In this document: in pieces, positions 1 through 8,883 of the stretch
How positions within the stretch are numbered: position 1 is the first letter of the stretch
How the letters are laid out: each line of letters starts with the position of its first letter
Origin: Dactylonectria macrodidyma
Taxonomy: Eukaryota > Ascomycota > Sordariomycetes > Hypocreales > Nectriaceae
Assembly: GCA_020744425.1 (NCBI GenBank)
Contig: JAGMUV010000067.1
Span: 1-21,973 of the forward strand
Reading direction: 5' to 3'
DNA: 21,973 bases
Made by a program: the position numbers and the translations under genes
The notes under the pieces: generated by a model
The model's input: only the letters and a program-made list of their open reading frames with translations
Told to the model about the DNA's origin: nothing
Database searches by the model: none

Positions 1-290
1 TTTAAGACCTAAGGGTTAAAGAGGCTGACCTTTTTTATATTTAGTATTAGAGTTTATAATTATATATTAAGCTTTAATATAATATTTTCTAAGTTTAAAA
101 GAGTAAGTCTAATTCTTTAAAAACCTCTTTTAATATTACTTACTATTATAATAGTTTAATAAGTAATATAAAAAACTAAGAAGAACTTAGTCTTTAAAAT
201 ATAAGTTATAAAGTATTTAATTAATATTATTTTTTAATATAGGCTTTTTTAAATAGTTTAAAATCGGAATATAAAAAGATTAAAATAAAT
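1..290 (-). pseudogene. Transposase remnant of P3, C-terminal DDE segment
   Basis: This segment matches 18735-19020 in the same orientation and the reverse complement of about 1600-2020 in P1. It covers the region after the third catalytic Asp and the start of the variable C-terminal part. It is strongly A+T-biased with stops in all frames. At about 270 the homology dissolves into the A-rich microsatellite; it resumes at 2570. Confidence 0.7.
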
Positions 291-702
291 AAAATAAAAA
301 AATAAATAAAATAAGAAAATAATAAAAAAAAAAAGAAAAAATAAAAAAGAAATAAATAAATAAAAAAAAAAAATAAAGAAAATAAAAGAAATAAATAAAG
401 AAAATAAGAAAAGAAAAAAATAGAAAATAATAAAAAAATAAAAAAAAAAGAAAATAAATAAATAAAGAAAATAAAGAAAAGAAAAAAAATAAATAAAAAT
501 AAAATAAATAAAAAAAAAAAAAAAAAATAAATAAAATAAAATAAAATAAAATAAATAAATAATAAAATAAATAAAATAAATAAAATAAATAAAATAAATA
601 AAATAAATAAATAAAAAAATAAAAAAATAAATAAAAAATATAAATAAATAAAATAAATAAAATAAATAAAATAAATAAAATAAATAAAATAAATAAAATA
701 AT
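274..702. repeat. A-rich (AAATA/AAAATA-type) microsatellite expanded inside P3
   Basis: About 430 bases are composed almost only of A and T with scattered G on the plus strand, dominated by 4-9-base units such as AAAT and AAATAAAAT; the last 150 bases are the most regular. In the P2 copy the equivalent site (about 19015-19050) is only a short run, AAATAAGTAAAATAAATAAAG. The tract therefore appears to be a local expansion of a seed within the old transposase sequence. The long minus-strand open frames here encode only Phe/Ile/Leu/Tyr runs and are not genes. Confidence 0.9.
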
Positions 703-703
703 A

Positions 704-750
704 ACATACATAATAAGCATGCCAGTCAAACAAGCTTGCCAGTCAAAAAT
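704..750 (+). repeat. Left terminal inverted repeat of P1 with tandem 17/16-nt units
   Basis: The outer 14-mer is at 704-717, unit 1 (17 nt) at 718-734 and unit 2 (16 nt, TTGCCAGTCAAAAAT core) at 735-750. The duplicated unit is a likely double binding site for the transposase, which in this family carries two helix-turn-helix modules. That role is inferred. Confidence 0.85.
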
Positions 751-799
751 CCCTTAACCTTTTATCTTCCTACTTTATCAATCAATTCTCAACCATTCA

Positions 800-2476
800 A
801 GATACTACAATCAAATAATAGGCAAATATCCTTCTTGCGCTTCAAGCCTATCGAAATGACTTAAAATTAAGTCTCCGACGCGCCGCAAAGATCTATTAAG
901 TTAAGTATAGTACTCTCTTTGACTGAGAGAATAGCGTTACTGCTCGTTATAATTAGATCCCTAAATCACGTAAACTATCCAATCTAGAGGAATAGATCAT
1001 TATTCAGTTCATTCTCGACCTAGATTCGCGAGGATTTCCCCGCGACTGCGTAGTATTAAAGAAATGGCTAACCGACTGCTCGCTGACCGCGACGCATCAC
1101 CTGTCAGCAAGCGCTGGGCTTCAAACTTCGTTAAGCGATAACCAGACCTTAAGACGCGTTTTTTTATAAATATGATTACTAGAGGGCTAAATGCAAAGAT
1201 CTTAACTATTATTTATGATGAGTTTTAGGCGCGTAGAGAAGATAATCGCGAAAAGATAGTGGTGGCGCCTCGCTAATATTTATAACTTTAATAAGACTTG
1301 GCTTTATAATATGCCTGATCGTAAGTATTATAGTTATTATAGGTGTAGAAAAGGCTGTAGAAATCCGAAATCAGTCCTAGCCTAGAAATTGGGATGTGGG
1401 TTATAATCATCTAGGCGAGATTAATGCAGAAGGCTTAGGCGATCCAGCCGTTTATTATAGTTATAGGCTAATATTACCTTGCTAACTAGTACTAGAAAGC
1501 CACCTCCTAAGCAATTGGGCTATTATAATGACTTAAAATAGCTAGACTGATAATAAGATAGGTCTTAAGTGGCTTAAGCACTTTGACTAGTACATAAAGG
1601 CCTGATTAACTAGTCGCTATTGTCTTCTGATCCTTAATAGGCATGAAGTCACTACTTAGTTAACTTTAAGAAATATTATAAGCAAACCATATTATTACGC
1701 TTTATATGCTGCCTCATTCGTCTTATCTACTTTAGCCTCTTAATATAGGGTGCTTTAGGCTGCTTAAAAACGCGTATGGTTAAGAAATTGAGCAGTTAAT
1801 CAGATGCTCGATTACCTACATTTTAAAGACTGACTTCTTTCTGGCTTTTTATGCTGCTTACTAAGCCGCTATAATAGAAAGTAATATTAAGGGAGGTTTT
1901 TAAAGGGCCGGGCTTATTCCTTTAGACCCGGAAAGTGTTATATCAAAGCTTAATATATAGCTACGGACTCTAACACCCGTCGAGGAGGAGGCCAGCCTCC
2001 CCGACCCTTAGGTGCCTAAGACGCCAAAGACCGTCCTTAAGGCCACTTCTTAATCTGAATACTTAAAAGATGAATCAGAAGGCACTAGAGTAGCTCTCTA
2101 GTATCTATTATTAACGCGCTTAAGTCATTTTCTAAGGGAACGAAGGCAATAATGCATTAGATAGCATTATTAAAGTCTGAGAACCAGATCCTTCGACAGG
2201 CAAATAAGACTCTTAGCAAGCAGTGCAGAGCAAAAAAACCGCCTACAGAATGGAAGGAAGATAACTATAGATAAAGGAAGGGATGTAATTAATCAGAATG
2301 ATGTTAATACACAGTTAGTAGCTGAATCGTCGAGACATCGTGGTCAAGGAGGGTCAGCGCGACTGAAGGAAAGGCGTTATAAAACATGCGGCAAGACTGG
2401 TCATAACGTAAGAACATATCAGGTAATTATTACAATATCTAGAGAAGAGTATAGCGATTTAGTTCTAATTGATTAG
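800..2476 (+). pseudogene. Pogo/Fot-type DDE transposase, inactivated
   Basis: The frame opens with a helix-turn-helix region (ILLALQAYRND at about 828, then SLRRAAKIY). It continues through a CENP-B/Tc5-like DNA-binding part (KRWASNFVKR at about 1110-1140) into a DDE catalytic domain and a C-terminal CCHC zinc knuckle. Length and order fit fungal pogo-like transposases, which cut and paste DNA at TA sites. All three catalytic Asp codons read Asn: YNFNKTW (AAT at 1290-1292), LILNRHE (1636-1638) and PLNIGCF (1742-1744). Restoring two apparent single-base losses between the second and third gives DD35D spacing. In the zinc knuckle, C-x2-C-x4-H-x4-C reads Y-C-H-Y (2378-2419). Many TAA/TAG codons stand at expected Gln or Trp sites, plus several frameshifts. 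The frame ends at TAG 2474-2476. No trustworthy ATG is left. Confidence 0.88.
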
Positions 2477-2521
2477 ATGCTTTATTATATATTTATTTTA
2501 ATTTCTAGATTGAGGGTAATA

Positions 2522-2567
2522 ATTTTTAACTAGCAAGCTGTTTGACCGGCATGCTTATCATGCATGT
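2522..2567 (-). repeat. Right terminal inverted repeat of P1
   Basis: Read on the minus strand: outer 14-mer ACATGCATGATAAG (2554-2567), unit CATGCCGGTCAAACAG (2538-2553), then CTTGCTAGTTAAAAAT (2522-2537). It mirrors the left end with a handful of transitions and one missing base. Confidence 0.85.
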
Positions 2568-2569
2568 TT

Positions 2570-2829
2570 ATATAAAATATAATAATATTATTCTATTATA
2601 ATATTATTCTATTTATAATAGTTTTTTTTAAAATTAATAAAGTAATAACTTTTATATTATTAAAATTAAAAGATAATAATAATTAATTAATTAATTCTTT
2701 ATATATTAATTAAAATACTTAAATTATTAAAACCTTATTTTATTATTAATTTAATTATTTAAAATTATTATAACTTAATTACTTAAACGATTACTTTTTT
2801 AATATTAATTAATAAAATAATATTAGCTT
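2570..2829 (-). pseudogene. P3 transposase remnant, middle DDE segment
   Basis: Collinear with 19030-19290 of P2 in the same orientation, joining the 1-290 segment to the 3936-4640 segment once the insertions are removed. It covers the stretch between the first catalytic Asp region and the LEWLKHFD-type region of the family. It is almost entirely A/T with stops in every frame. Confidence 0.7.
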
Positions 2830-3935
2830 CGCTATTAAAACCACTTGTTCGGACTTTTGTTTCTGCGCTGCCGCGTTTCTGTACAGTCACGTGTTGCATT
2901 GCTTGAGTTATCTTAAGATGAAGGACTCGATTGATTGGTCGACCTAGTTATAGATAGACTCTTATCCCTCCTCCCTTACAGAACCTTCCTCCGCTAAATC
3001 CTTCAAACCGTTCCAGGATTCCCTTGGTTTCTAATGCAGTCATCACTCCTTCGGCTGCATATTGATCAGTATAATGTCGGCCTATAACTACATAACCTAT
3101 ATATTATAGCTCTTTAGGTTATTAAAGAAGGCATTATTAATAGTTATTATTTCTTTTTATTTCTCCCTTTAAGCTAATTCTTCTAATAAGACTTACTCTA
3201 TTTTAATCCATCAGATTATATTCCTTATTTAATAAGGCTTATAAGAATAGATTCTCTTAAAAGATATAGTAATTAAAGATCACTAATTAGATAAGCCTCT
3301 TATGACTAGGCCGGCTGAACTTAGCCTTTATTATACGTTTTAGGCTAGATAGGCAAGATGCTCTTTATAGCCTAGGAAGCAGGCTTCGATCTTCTTCGAT
3401 TCTTTTAGCTAGTATATATATAAGACGATTCTTATATACTAGTATTAGCAAGGGTCCGCCAGGCTATCGCGCATTATGTCATTTGTTTGGTTAGGGGGGT
3501 CATTATGAGTCGGTTATATTGCGAGCAAGTAGTTAAATTACGATAATTATAAAGCGGTAATTAAATTGCGACTTAGAATTGCGACGAGCTTGGAATGCGA
3601 TGAATGCAGAGCCCTTACAGGGCTTTTATCGTATGACGATTTTGCCTTCTGACATCTAGCTTTTCTATCTAGCATTTCTATCTAGCTTTCCTATCTAGCT
3701 TTCTATCTAGCTTTTCTATCTAGCTTTCTAGCTGCTTAACGCATCTCGAAGGGTTAATTAGGACAGTAAGGCATACACTATAATACAGTAGAAACTCTAG
3801 TCATTCTGAGTTACTATTGCCTTAGGCTTGGGTTTTAGGCCCTTACACTATTATTCACTATTAGTTATTTTGTTTTTTTTTACTGTTTAACCTCTGGCCC
3901 CTCTCTGAGTGTGCGCTACTAAAGGACTATACCTT
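2830..3935 (+). mobile_element. 1.1 kb dispersed repeat R, copy R1, with 14-bp target duplication
   Basis: It starts CGCTATTAAAACC and ends ACTATACCTT. It is inserted in P3 and flanked by a perfect 14-bp direct repeat, AATAATATTAGCTT, at 2816-2829 and 3936-3949; the last two or three bases may belong to the element. The same unit recurs at 9716-10846 and 20545-21656 (plus) and at 13312-14312 and 15998-17046 (minus), with a 3' part at 17325-17700. Landmarks in order: a TATA-like motif followed by pyrimidines (about 2950-2980), a TTGCGA-type repeat area, a GAGCCCTTACAGGGCT hairpin (about 3610), a 13-bp tandem array, and a G+C-rich 3' end. It has no long open frame and no inverted terminal repeat at the 3' end. 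The class is unresolved: the long target duplication would fit target-primed insertion of a SINE-like unit, and a solo-LTR-like unit is also possible. Confidence 0.75.
3654..3733 (+). repeat. Tandem array of 13-bp ATCTAGCTTTTCT units in R1
   Basis: About six imperfect head-to-tail copies of ATCTAGCTTTTCT. The same array is present at the equivalent place in R2 (about 10579-10642) and R6 (21373-21449), while R3-R5 keep only one to three units on the minus strand. Copy number therefore varies between R copies. Confidence 0.85.
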
Positions 3936-4640
3936 AATAATATTAGCTTATAATTATAATAAATAGTTAGATTATTTAGCTTTTTATATTAATTATTTAA
4001 ATAATTATAATCTATTTTTAATTTCTAAATTAAACTAATTTTAAATCTTTATATTATTTATATTTATAATAATTATTCTATTTATAATTATACTTATTAT
4101 AAAACTAATCTTATTAAAATTATAAATATTAATTAAATTAATATTATATTTTATAATTATATTCTTTATAAGCCTAAAGTAATTATAAATAATAATTAAA
4201 TCTTTATATATAATTCTTTAATAATTATATTTATAAAAAAAAATATATCTTAAGTTTTTAATATTACTTAATAAAGTTAAAAGCTTAATACTTATTAATA
4301 AGTAATATATTATAATTAGTAAGTAGTTAATTAGCTATTTTTTTAATACTATATAGTTATAAGGAGAATCCTTATAAATCTAGATTAAGAATAAACTGAA
4401 TAATGATCTACTCTTTTAGATCGAATAGCGTATGCGATTTAGGGATCTAATTGCGGCTGGATTATAAATGCCCTTTCTACTAGCACTATAGTAATATATA
4501 GCTAACTTTATAGATCTCTATAATGTATTAAAGCTTTAATTTCAGATTATTTTAAAGAGCTTAAAGTATAAGAAGATTCTACTCTTAATATTAGGGTTAG
4601 ATATTTTATAGTTAAGAATTAATATAAATAAAGAAGATAA
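3936..4640 (-). pseudogene. Transposase remnant of P3, N-terminal half (helix-turn-helix region to first catalytic Asp)
   Basis: Reverse-strand sequence aligns through its length with the N-terminal half of the P1 and P2 transposases: the psq-type helix-turn-helix region near 4500-4620, the segment read as IPKSRK... in P1 (near 4440), and the DDE domain start. The motif that family members write YNFDETG is read here as YNFNKIS. The catalytic Asp codon is AAT on the coding strand (plus-strand ATT at 4113-4115), and the following Glu reads Lys. Both are single G-to-A changes. Multiple TAA/TAG stops lie at expected Gln or Trp positions. It cannot make a protein. Confidence 0.75.
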
Positions 4641-4696
4641 GTAAAGGGATTTTTATTATATAAGCTTATTTATTATATAAGCTTATTATATATATT

Positions 4697-4819
4697 ATTA
4701 TAAGTTTTAGATATTTTAAATATTAGTTTAGATTTTTTAAGAATTTTTTAAAAATTGTAATTTAAGGTATAAAATGTAAGTAATTAGTATACTTATTTAA
4801 CTAATATACTTATTATATA
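4697..4819 (+). mobile_element. MITE F, right half only
   Basis: It contains the right-inner block shared by all MITEs in this window (TTTAGATTTTTTAAGAATTT, then AATTTAAGGTATAAA) followed by an inverted end. Read on the minus strand that end is ATATATAATAAG plus two TATATTAGTTAAATAAG-like units. It is cut on the left exactly where P3 ends, so the left half probably lies beyond P3, outside the window. MITE A begins three bases after its right end. Confidence 0.6.
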
Positions 4820-4821
4820 TA

Positions 4822-5255
4822 ACATACTTAATAAGTAAGTGAGCTAAATAAGTGAGTGAGCTATGAATACTATACACTAAAAAGAGCTAAACCTTAAATT
4901 TTTAAAACTAGCTATCTAATTATTAAAAATAAAATAAAAATATTTTTAATTATTTAATTAAAAGAAAACTATAATAATTTTTTAAATTTTTAAAAAAATT
5001 CCTTTATATAGAAATAGCTAGGTATATAGTGCGAATAAGCATTTTTAATATAGCTTATTAAGTAATTTTTAAAAAAATTTAAGAGAATTATATTATTTTT
5101 TAATATATAATAGAACTATTTCTAAAATATTAGCTATTTTACTCTTAGTTTAATTTTAGAGAATATTTTAAAGATATTTTCATTTAAGGTATAAATACTA
5201 GGAAATTTTAAAGTGGCTCACTCGTTTGTTTAGCTCACTCACTTATTAAGTACAT
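4822..5255 (+). mobile_element. MITE A (434 bp), TA-flanked, ends nearly identical to pogo element P2
   Basis: TA duplications lie at 4820-4821 and 5256-5257. The left end is ACATACTTAATAAG, then TAAGTGAGCTAAATAAG, then a near-copy. The right end read inverted is ATGTACTTAATAAG followed by TGAGTGAGCTAAACAAA and a near-copy. The interior is A/T-rich and non-coding. It is homologous to MITE B in inverse orientation, and shares the block before the right end with MITEs C-F. P2's ends (17773-17819) carry the same 17-nt unit apart from transitions, so P2-type transposase is the likely mobiliser (inference). Confidence 0.88.
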
Positions 5256-5830
5256 TAGTAGTAGATTATAGTCTTAAGGAAATTAGAATTATTAAGACCT
5301 AGTAACTCTCTAATAGTAAGTAAGTTATCTTAGCAATCTTTAAAACTAAGGTATTCTTAAGACTATGCCTTTTTAAAAGTAATTAATAATTTAAAAACTA
5401 AATTAAAAATAAATAATATTTCTTAAGATAACTAATAGTAAAGCTAATAATTAAAATATCTCTAGAAGAAATAGTATTCTTAGAGTACTAGCTAAATTAA
5501 TAAAAAGTAGATAATATAAGTTATAAGTAATATAACTATTATTAATATATAAAAGGACTGAATTAACTATAAAGCTGCTAGTACGCTTAGCCAGTTAGGA
5601 ATATAAGTAGAGCAGGAGTCTTACGAATGATGGAAGGATGTGGCGGAGGGAGGTTCTACTGATGAGTTCTAAGGGAGGAGGGATAAGAGTCTATTTATAA
5701 CTAGGTCGACTAATCAATCGAGTCCTTCGTTTTATGACAACTCAAGCAATGCAAACACGTGACTATATAGAAACGCGGCAACGAGGAACGCGGCAGCGTA
5801 GAAATAAAAGTCCGAACAGCGGTTTAATAT
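5256..5830 (-). mobile_element. R-related fragment Rz1: R-type start joined to a different interior
   Basis: Read on the minus strand from 5830 it begins AACCGCTGTTCGGACTTTT. It carries a duplicated GCCGCGTT motif, the CACGTG-containing segment, the TATA-like motif and the CCCTCCTCCC tract, so about 200 bp match R. After about 5640 it diverges from R and instead matches 20160-20430. Fragments 17047-17271 and 20430-20544 show the same start. It is either a sister family of R or an R element with an exchanged interior. MITEs F and A cut it on the left. Confidence 0.6.
5691..5700 (-). promoter_or_regulatory. TATA-like motif in the R/Rz leader
   Basis: TTATAAATAG on the minus strand, followed by ACTCTTATCCCTCCTCCC. 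The motif and the pyrimidine tract keep the same spacing in R1, R2, R3, R4, Rz1 and R6 (some read TTATAGATAG). This layout resembles a core promoter with a downstream pyrimidine-rich start region. Activity cannot be judged from sequence. Confidence 0.3.
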
Positions 5831-5899
5831 ATATATATATTTATATAATAAAGAAGTATATAAAAAGCATTATAAATTAGTATTATAAAAGTATTTAAA

Positions 5900-6280
5900 G
5901 TCTTAAAGAAAAGATAAATAATAAAGGAGTTAATTATTAGTAAGTAAGAAGTATAGTAAGAGTTATACTTTATTATTAAAGATAATTTTAATCTTAACTC
6001 TTTAAATCTTAGTAGTTTTAATTTTAATTCTATAGCTTATCTTTAAATCCTTCGTTTCTACTTTTAGTTTTATATAGTATGCTTTAATAAATATATATAA
6101 GTAAGGTTTTTAGTAATTATTATAAGTTTTTACTTTTAGAATAGTCTTTCTTTTATAAAGTATATTATCTTTTTATTAATTTCTTTATATAGATTTCTTT
6201 TATATAATATTCTTCTAAGTCTTTATTATTAGTTTATAACTTTATTTATTATTAATTAGAATAGTATTATAATAGTTATA
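5900..6280 (-). pseudogene. Ty3/Gypsy fragment G3, 3' end of pol (integrase C-terminal region)
   Basis: Shares an extended collinear match with 7840-8090 of G1 in the same orientation, including TTATAACTTTATTTATTATT and TTTACTTTTA...TAGTC segments. In G1 that region lies just past the integrase core and may correspond to the chromodomain-like tail of such elements. Here it has stops in all frames. No long terminal repeat was recognised next to it. Confidence 0.5.
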
Positions 6281-6985
6281 TTTATAAGCTAGGCTATACA
6301 GAGTATAGAATAGCTTTAAGATAGGTTCTTAAAGAATAGACTAAAGTTTATAGTAAAGTAATTAGGTTATACTTATTAAATAGTAATTATAGTATTATTA
6401 AGTAATAGTTAATATATAATAATATATAATAATTAGAGTAGATTAAAGTCATTAAGTATATTAATAGCTAAGGAGCTACTTATATTAGATATATACTTTT
6501 TAAGTATTTATATAATTATAATTAAGTTAGATTATTAGAATTATCTAATAATCCTAATAATTCTAAATTATTTAAATTATTTACTATTCTAAATAATCTA
6601 TAATAATTAGAGTGAAAAGTGAAAGTACTATTAGTATATATAACTAAGTTATAGCTTAGTTAATATAGGTTATAATATAATATCTCCTCTTTATTAGTTC
6701 TTACTCTTAAGATTATAGTTTTATATACTTATATCTAACTTTTCTTTATAAGTCCTTTTTCCTTTATTTATCCTTTTTTTAGAATAGCTAACTATATTAT
6801 TAAGAAATATAAGTCTATTATATAAAAACTAAGTAATATAATGCCTTTTTTAAGGTTATTTTTTCTTATTAAATTACTATAAAAAATTCTTATTTTTATA
6901 AATAGACTAAAGTAACCTATTCTTATATAAAGATAATTATCTTAGTATTTTACATATATCTATTTAAATAAGCCTTTTTATATAC
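6281..6985. other. AT-rich sequence without recognisable gene
   Basis: Almost pure A/T with short direct and inverted A/T repeats (for example around 6410-6440 and 6530-6600). No open frame, no match to other repeats in the window and no terminal repeat were found. It is probably decayed transposon sequence. Confidence 0.6.
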
Positions 6986-7164
6986 TGAAACGACCTTAGC
7001 GGACGAAGAAGAAACCACACCCAAATGGCTAGCTATCTTTCCGGGGCCACTGGGGCTAATCGCGACTGACGCCGTCTGCCGCCTCCAGCAGAGGTCGGCA
7101 GCGGCTGCTTCTAGCACTACCGCGGGTGAAGATGACGGGCTGGTCTCTTCAAGATAGCTAGGAA

Positions 7165-7182
7165 AGTGTCTAATTAGACACT
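7165..7182. repeat. Perfect 18-bp palindrome in the G+C-rich island
   Basis: AGTGTCTAATTAGACACT equals its own reverse complement. It lies between the flanking inverted pair TAGCTATCTT (about 7031) and AAGATAGCTA (7151-7160). It could be a dimeric protein-binding site or a chance palindrome. Confidence 0.6.
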
Positions 7183-7492
7183 CTATCGGGTTGGATCGCC
7201 GCTGCGGATTGTAGCAAGGCTCGAAAAGATGAAGGTTGCAGCGGCAGATCCGGCTTGGGTGGAAGACCGCGGACGCGGTCGGTCGACCCGCAGGAAAAGG
7301 GCTTATTCGGCCGGATTTAAAGAGGTCTGATAGAAAGCAGGAAATCCGCAATGAAATTGATAGTCATACAGTCTAGAAAATAACAGTGCCGTCGAATCCC
7401 GCAGCTGAGAGGCTTCCCTGCCTCCCTAGCTGTTGAAGCTGACGTTCGTGATCGTCTTATTCTTTTAAAAATCCCTAGAAAAATCCTAAGAC

Positions 7493-7512
7493 CTAGAGAG
7501 TTGAGTCTCTAG
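7493..7512. repeat. Short hairpin CTAGAGA/TCTCTAG near the island's right edge
   Basis: A 7-bp stem with the 6-base loop GTTGAG. No T-run follows, so there is no reason to call a terminator. It lies about 50 bases before composition falls back to AT-rich. Confidence 0.45.
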
Positions 7513-7859
7513 TCCCCACAACCCTATCTAACCCCTGTCCCGCCACAATCGCATCAATACTTATAATCTCTCTCTTTAATAACTATATAAAGTTATTACA
7601 CTATACTTACTTTAAGTCTAAGTTAGAAATAGCTAAAGATACTTATTATTAAATAGATATACAGATTAAATATCTTTAAAAATAAAAGAAGCTATAATTA
7701 AAAAGATAATATATACTATATTATATAGTATTAATAATATAGAAGAGCTTAAGTAAGTAAAGAGAGAGGAAGCTAAGTAAAAAGTATAATATTAAGTTAT
7801 TTCTCCCTTTTCTTTTAAGTACTATTCTTTTACTAAGAGTATTTTATTTAAAGATATTA

Positions 7860-8881
7860 TTAAATCTATTTATTATTACTATTTTTAGCTTTATTTCTTC
7901 TTTTAGCATTTTATATAAAATATCTTTAGTAAATATTATAATTTTACTTTTAAAATAGTCTTTTATAAGATATATTATTTACACTTAATTTTCTTTATAT
8001 TATAAATTTCTTAAATATAGTATTCTAAGTCTTTTATTACTAATTTATAACTTTATTTATTATTAATTAGAATAGTATTTTCTATTAATTCTAATAGTAA
8101 GATATAAAAAACTAAGTATTATATATTTTAAGTCTAATTTATAATTATTTCTAAGATTTCTTTAAAGCTTTATAAAGTCTAATAAATTTATAATTAAGTT
8201 TTTTATTAAATCTATCTATTAATAGGGTTTTTATTATAAATAAGACTATATCCCCTTTTAAAAAGAATAGTCTTTTTAGCCTTTTCTAATTATAGTATTT
8301 TTTATTTATGTTTATAGAAATTTAAATTCTATTTTATATCTTTATAAAGACTTTTTAATTAATTTAATATTAGATTTATTTAAATTAATAATTCTATTAT
8401 ATTATTAATATATTTAATATAAATTTAAAATTAATATAATATAATATAAGCTTAGTACTTTATTAATTATAGTATTATAGCTTAAATATACTAAAAGTAA
8501 CTTTTTTATTCAATTATTTTATTTATAATTAATATGTATTATAAATATTATTTAAATATTTAATTTATATTTCTATTTATTTATTAACTTAAGATTAGAA
8601 TATTTTTATGAATTAGTAATTTATTTTTAATTAGGTTATTAAAGCTTATTAAAACTTAAATATAAATAATAGTCTTTTATTACTTAGGGTTTCTATTAAT
8701 AAGCTATATATATTAATAATATTTTATAAGAATAGATAAATAAACTATTTAATATGTATTAACTCTTAATATAATATAAAATAAGAAAATTTTATAAATC
8801 TATTTATAATAATAAGAATACTATTATAAAAAGTACTATTATAAAGTCTTTTAATAAGAAGAATTTTATAATAAAATCTAT
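7860..8881 (-). pseudogene. G1 integrase catalytic core and C-terminal region, inactivated
   Basis: The core opens with IDFIIKF (8861-8881), keeping the first catalytic Asp. The second-Asp motif that the family writes SDRG reads SNKR (Asn codon at plus-strand 8679-8681), followed by a LFIxKFW-like run. A later HINYKQNNW-like segment (with TAA/TGA for Gln/Trp) and an AYN-like block match the core's C-terminal side. KGDIVLFIIK (about 8250) fits the integrase C-terminal GDxV motif. A chromodomain-like tail may follow (7860-8090) but is not certain. It would join element cDNA to the genome; now dead. Confidence 0.72.
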
Positions 8882-8883
8882 TA

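Larger units (their letters stand above)
704..2567 (+). mobile_element. Pogo/Fot-like DNA transposon P1, full length, TA-flanked
   Basis: This 1.86 kb element has matching inverted ends. The left end at 704-750 is outer 14-mer ACATACATAATAAG, then CATGCCAGTCAAACAAG, then a near-copy. The right end at 2522-2567 is the same design inverted, with a few transitions. A TA dinucleotide lies on the left (702-703) and one within a base of the right end. It contains one transposase-like coding region read left to right. It sits inside the older element P3, where the A-rich tract meets the continuing P3 sequence at 2570. It keeps far more G+C than P2 or P3, so it inserted later or met fewer rounds of RIP. 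Confidence 0.9.
1..4695 (-). mobile_element. Pogo/Fot-like DNA transposon relic P3, 5' end at right, truncated at window start and split by three insertions
   Basis: Segments 1-290, 2570-2829 and 3936-4695 are collinear with the minus-strand pogo copy at 17773-20026 and, as reverse complement, with the better preserved copy at 704-2567. Base 1 corresponds to about position 2020 of that copy, so the last 450 bp or so (C-terminus and right inverted repeat) lie outside the window. The terminal inverted repeat ends near 4695. Read on the minus strand it is an outer 14-mer ATATATATAATAAG followed by unit CTTATATAATAAATAAG and a second near-copy, CTTATATAATAAAAAT. Interruptions are the A-rich microsatellite, P1, and R1 with a clear target duplication. 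The coding frames are full of TAA/TAG stops. The right end abuts half a MITE, so P3 probably inserted into that MITE. Confidence 0.8.
6986..7560. other. G+C-rich unique island without RIP signs
   Basis: Base composition switches abruptly: 7081-7140 contains 40 G+C of 60, against 2 of 60 at 12781-12840. CpG and CpA are plentiful, so RIP has not acted here, and nothing else in the window matches it. An open stretch on the minus strand (about 7363-6950) is Ser/Pro/Ala-rich (SSSPAVVLEAAAADLC), but it has no ATG near its start; the only available start codon is a TTG at 7349-7351. It also runs into the AT-rich flank before stopping, so I do not call a gene. Candidates are a captured low-copy gene fragment, a relic exon, or the non-repeated part of a transposon. 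Confidence 0.6.

Noticed and set aside
227..733. Long open frames on the minus strand encoding Phe/Ile/Leu/Tyr-rich proteins
   Set aside because: They are translations of the A-rich microsatellite. The text is a repeat artefact without domains, and several overlapping frames are open for the same reason.
2830..3935. R as a terminal-inverted-repeat transposon
   Set aside because: The inverted start seen after R6 and before R5 is absent from R1, R2, R3 and R4 at the 3' end, so it is more likely part of another element next to R.
5820..5850. AT dinucleotide run as a functional site
   Set aside because: Short (AT)n runs are common throughout this composition and nothing positions it as regulatory.
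6600..6640. Possible LTR similarity between AGTGAAAGTACT here and AGTGCTTTCACTTT near 15755
   Set aside because: The match is too short and does not extend on either side.
6950..7351. 133-codon minus-strand open frame in the G+C-rich island as a gene
   Set aside because: It can only start at TTG, no in-frame ATG lies near its beginning, an in-frame TGA lies just upstream, and the last codons run into unrelated AT-rich flank. Its openness is plausible by chance in G+C-rich DNA.
7493..7512. Hairpin as a transcription terminator
   Set aside because: No T-run follows, no gene ends nearby, and the sequence is from a fungus-like genome where such terminators are not used.
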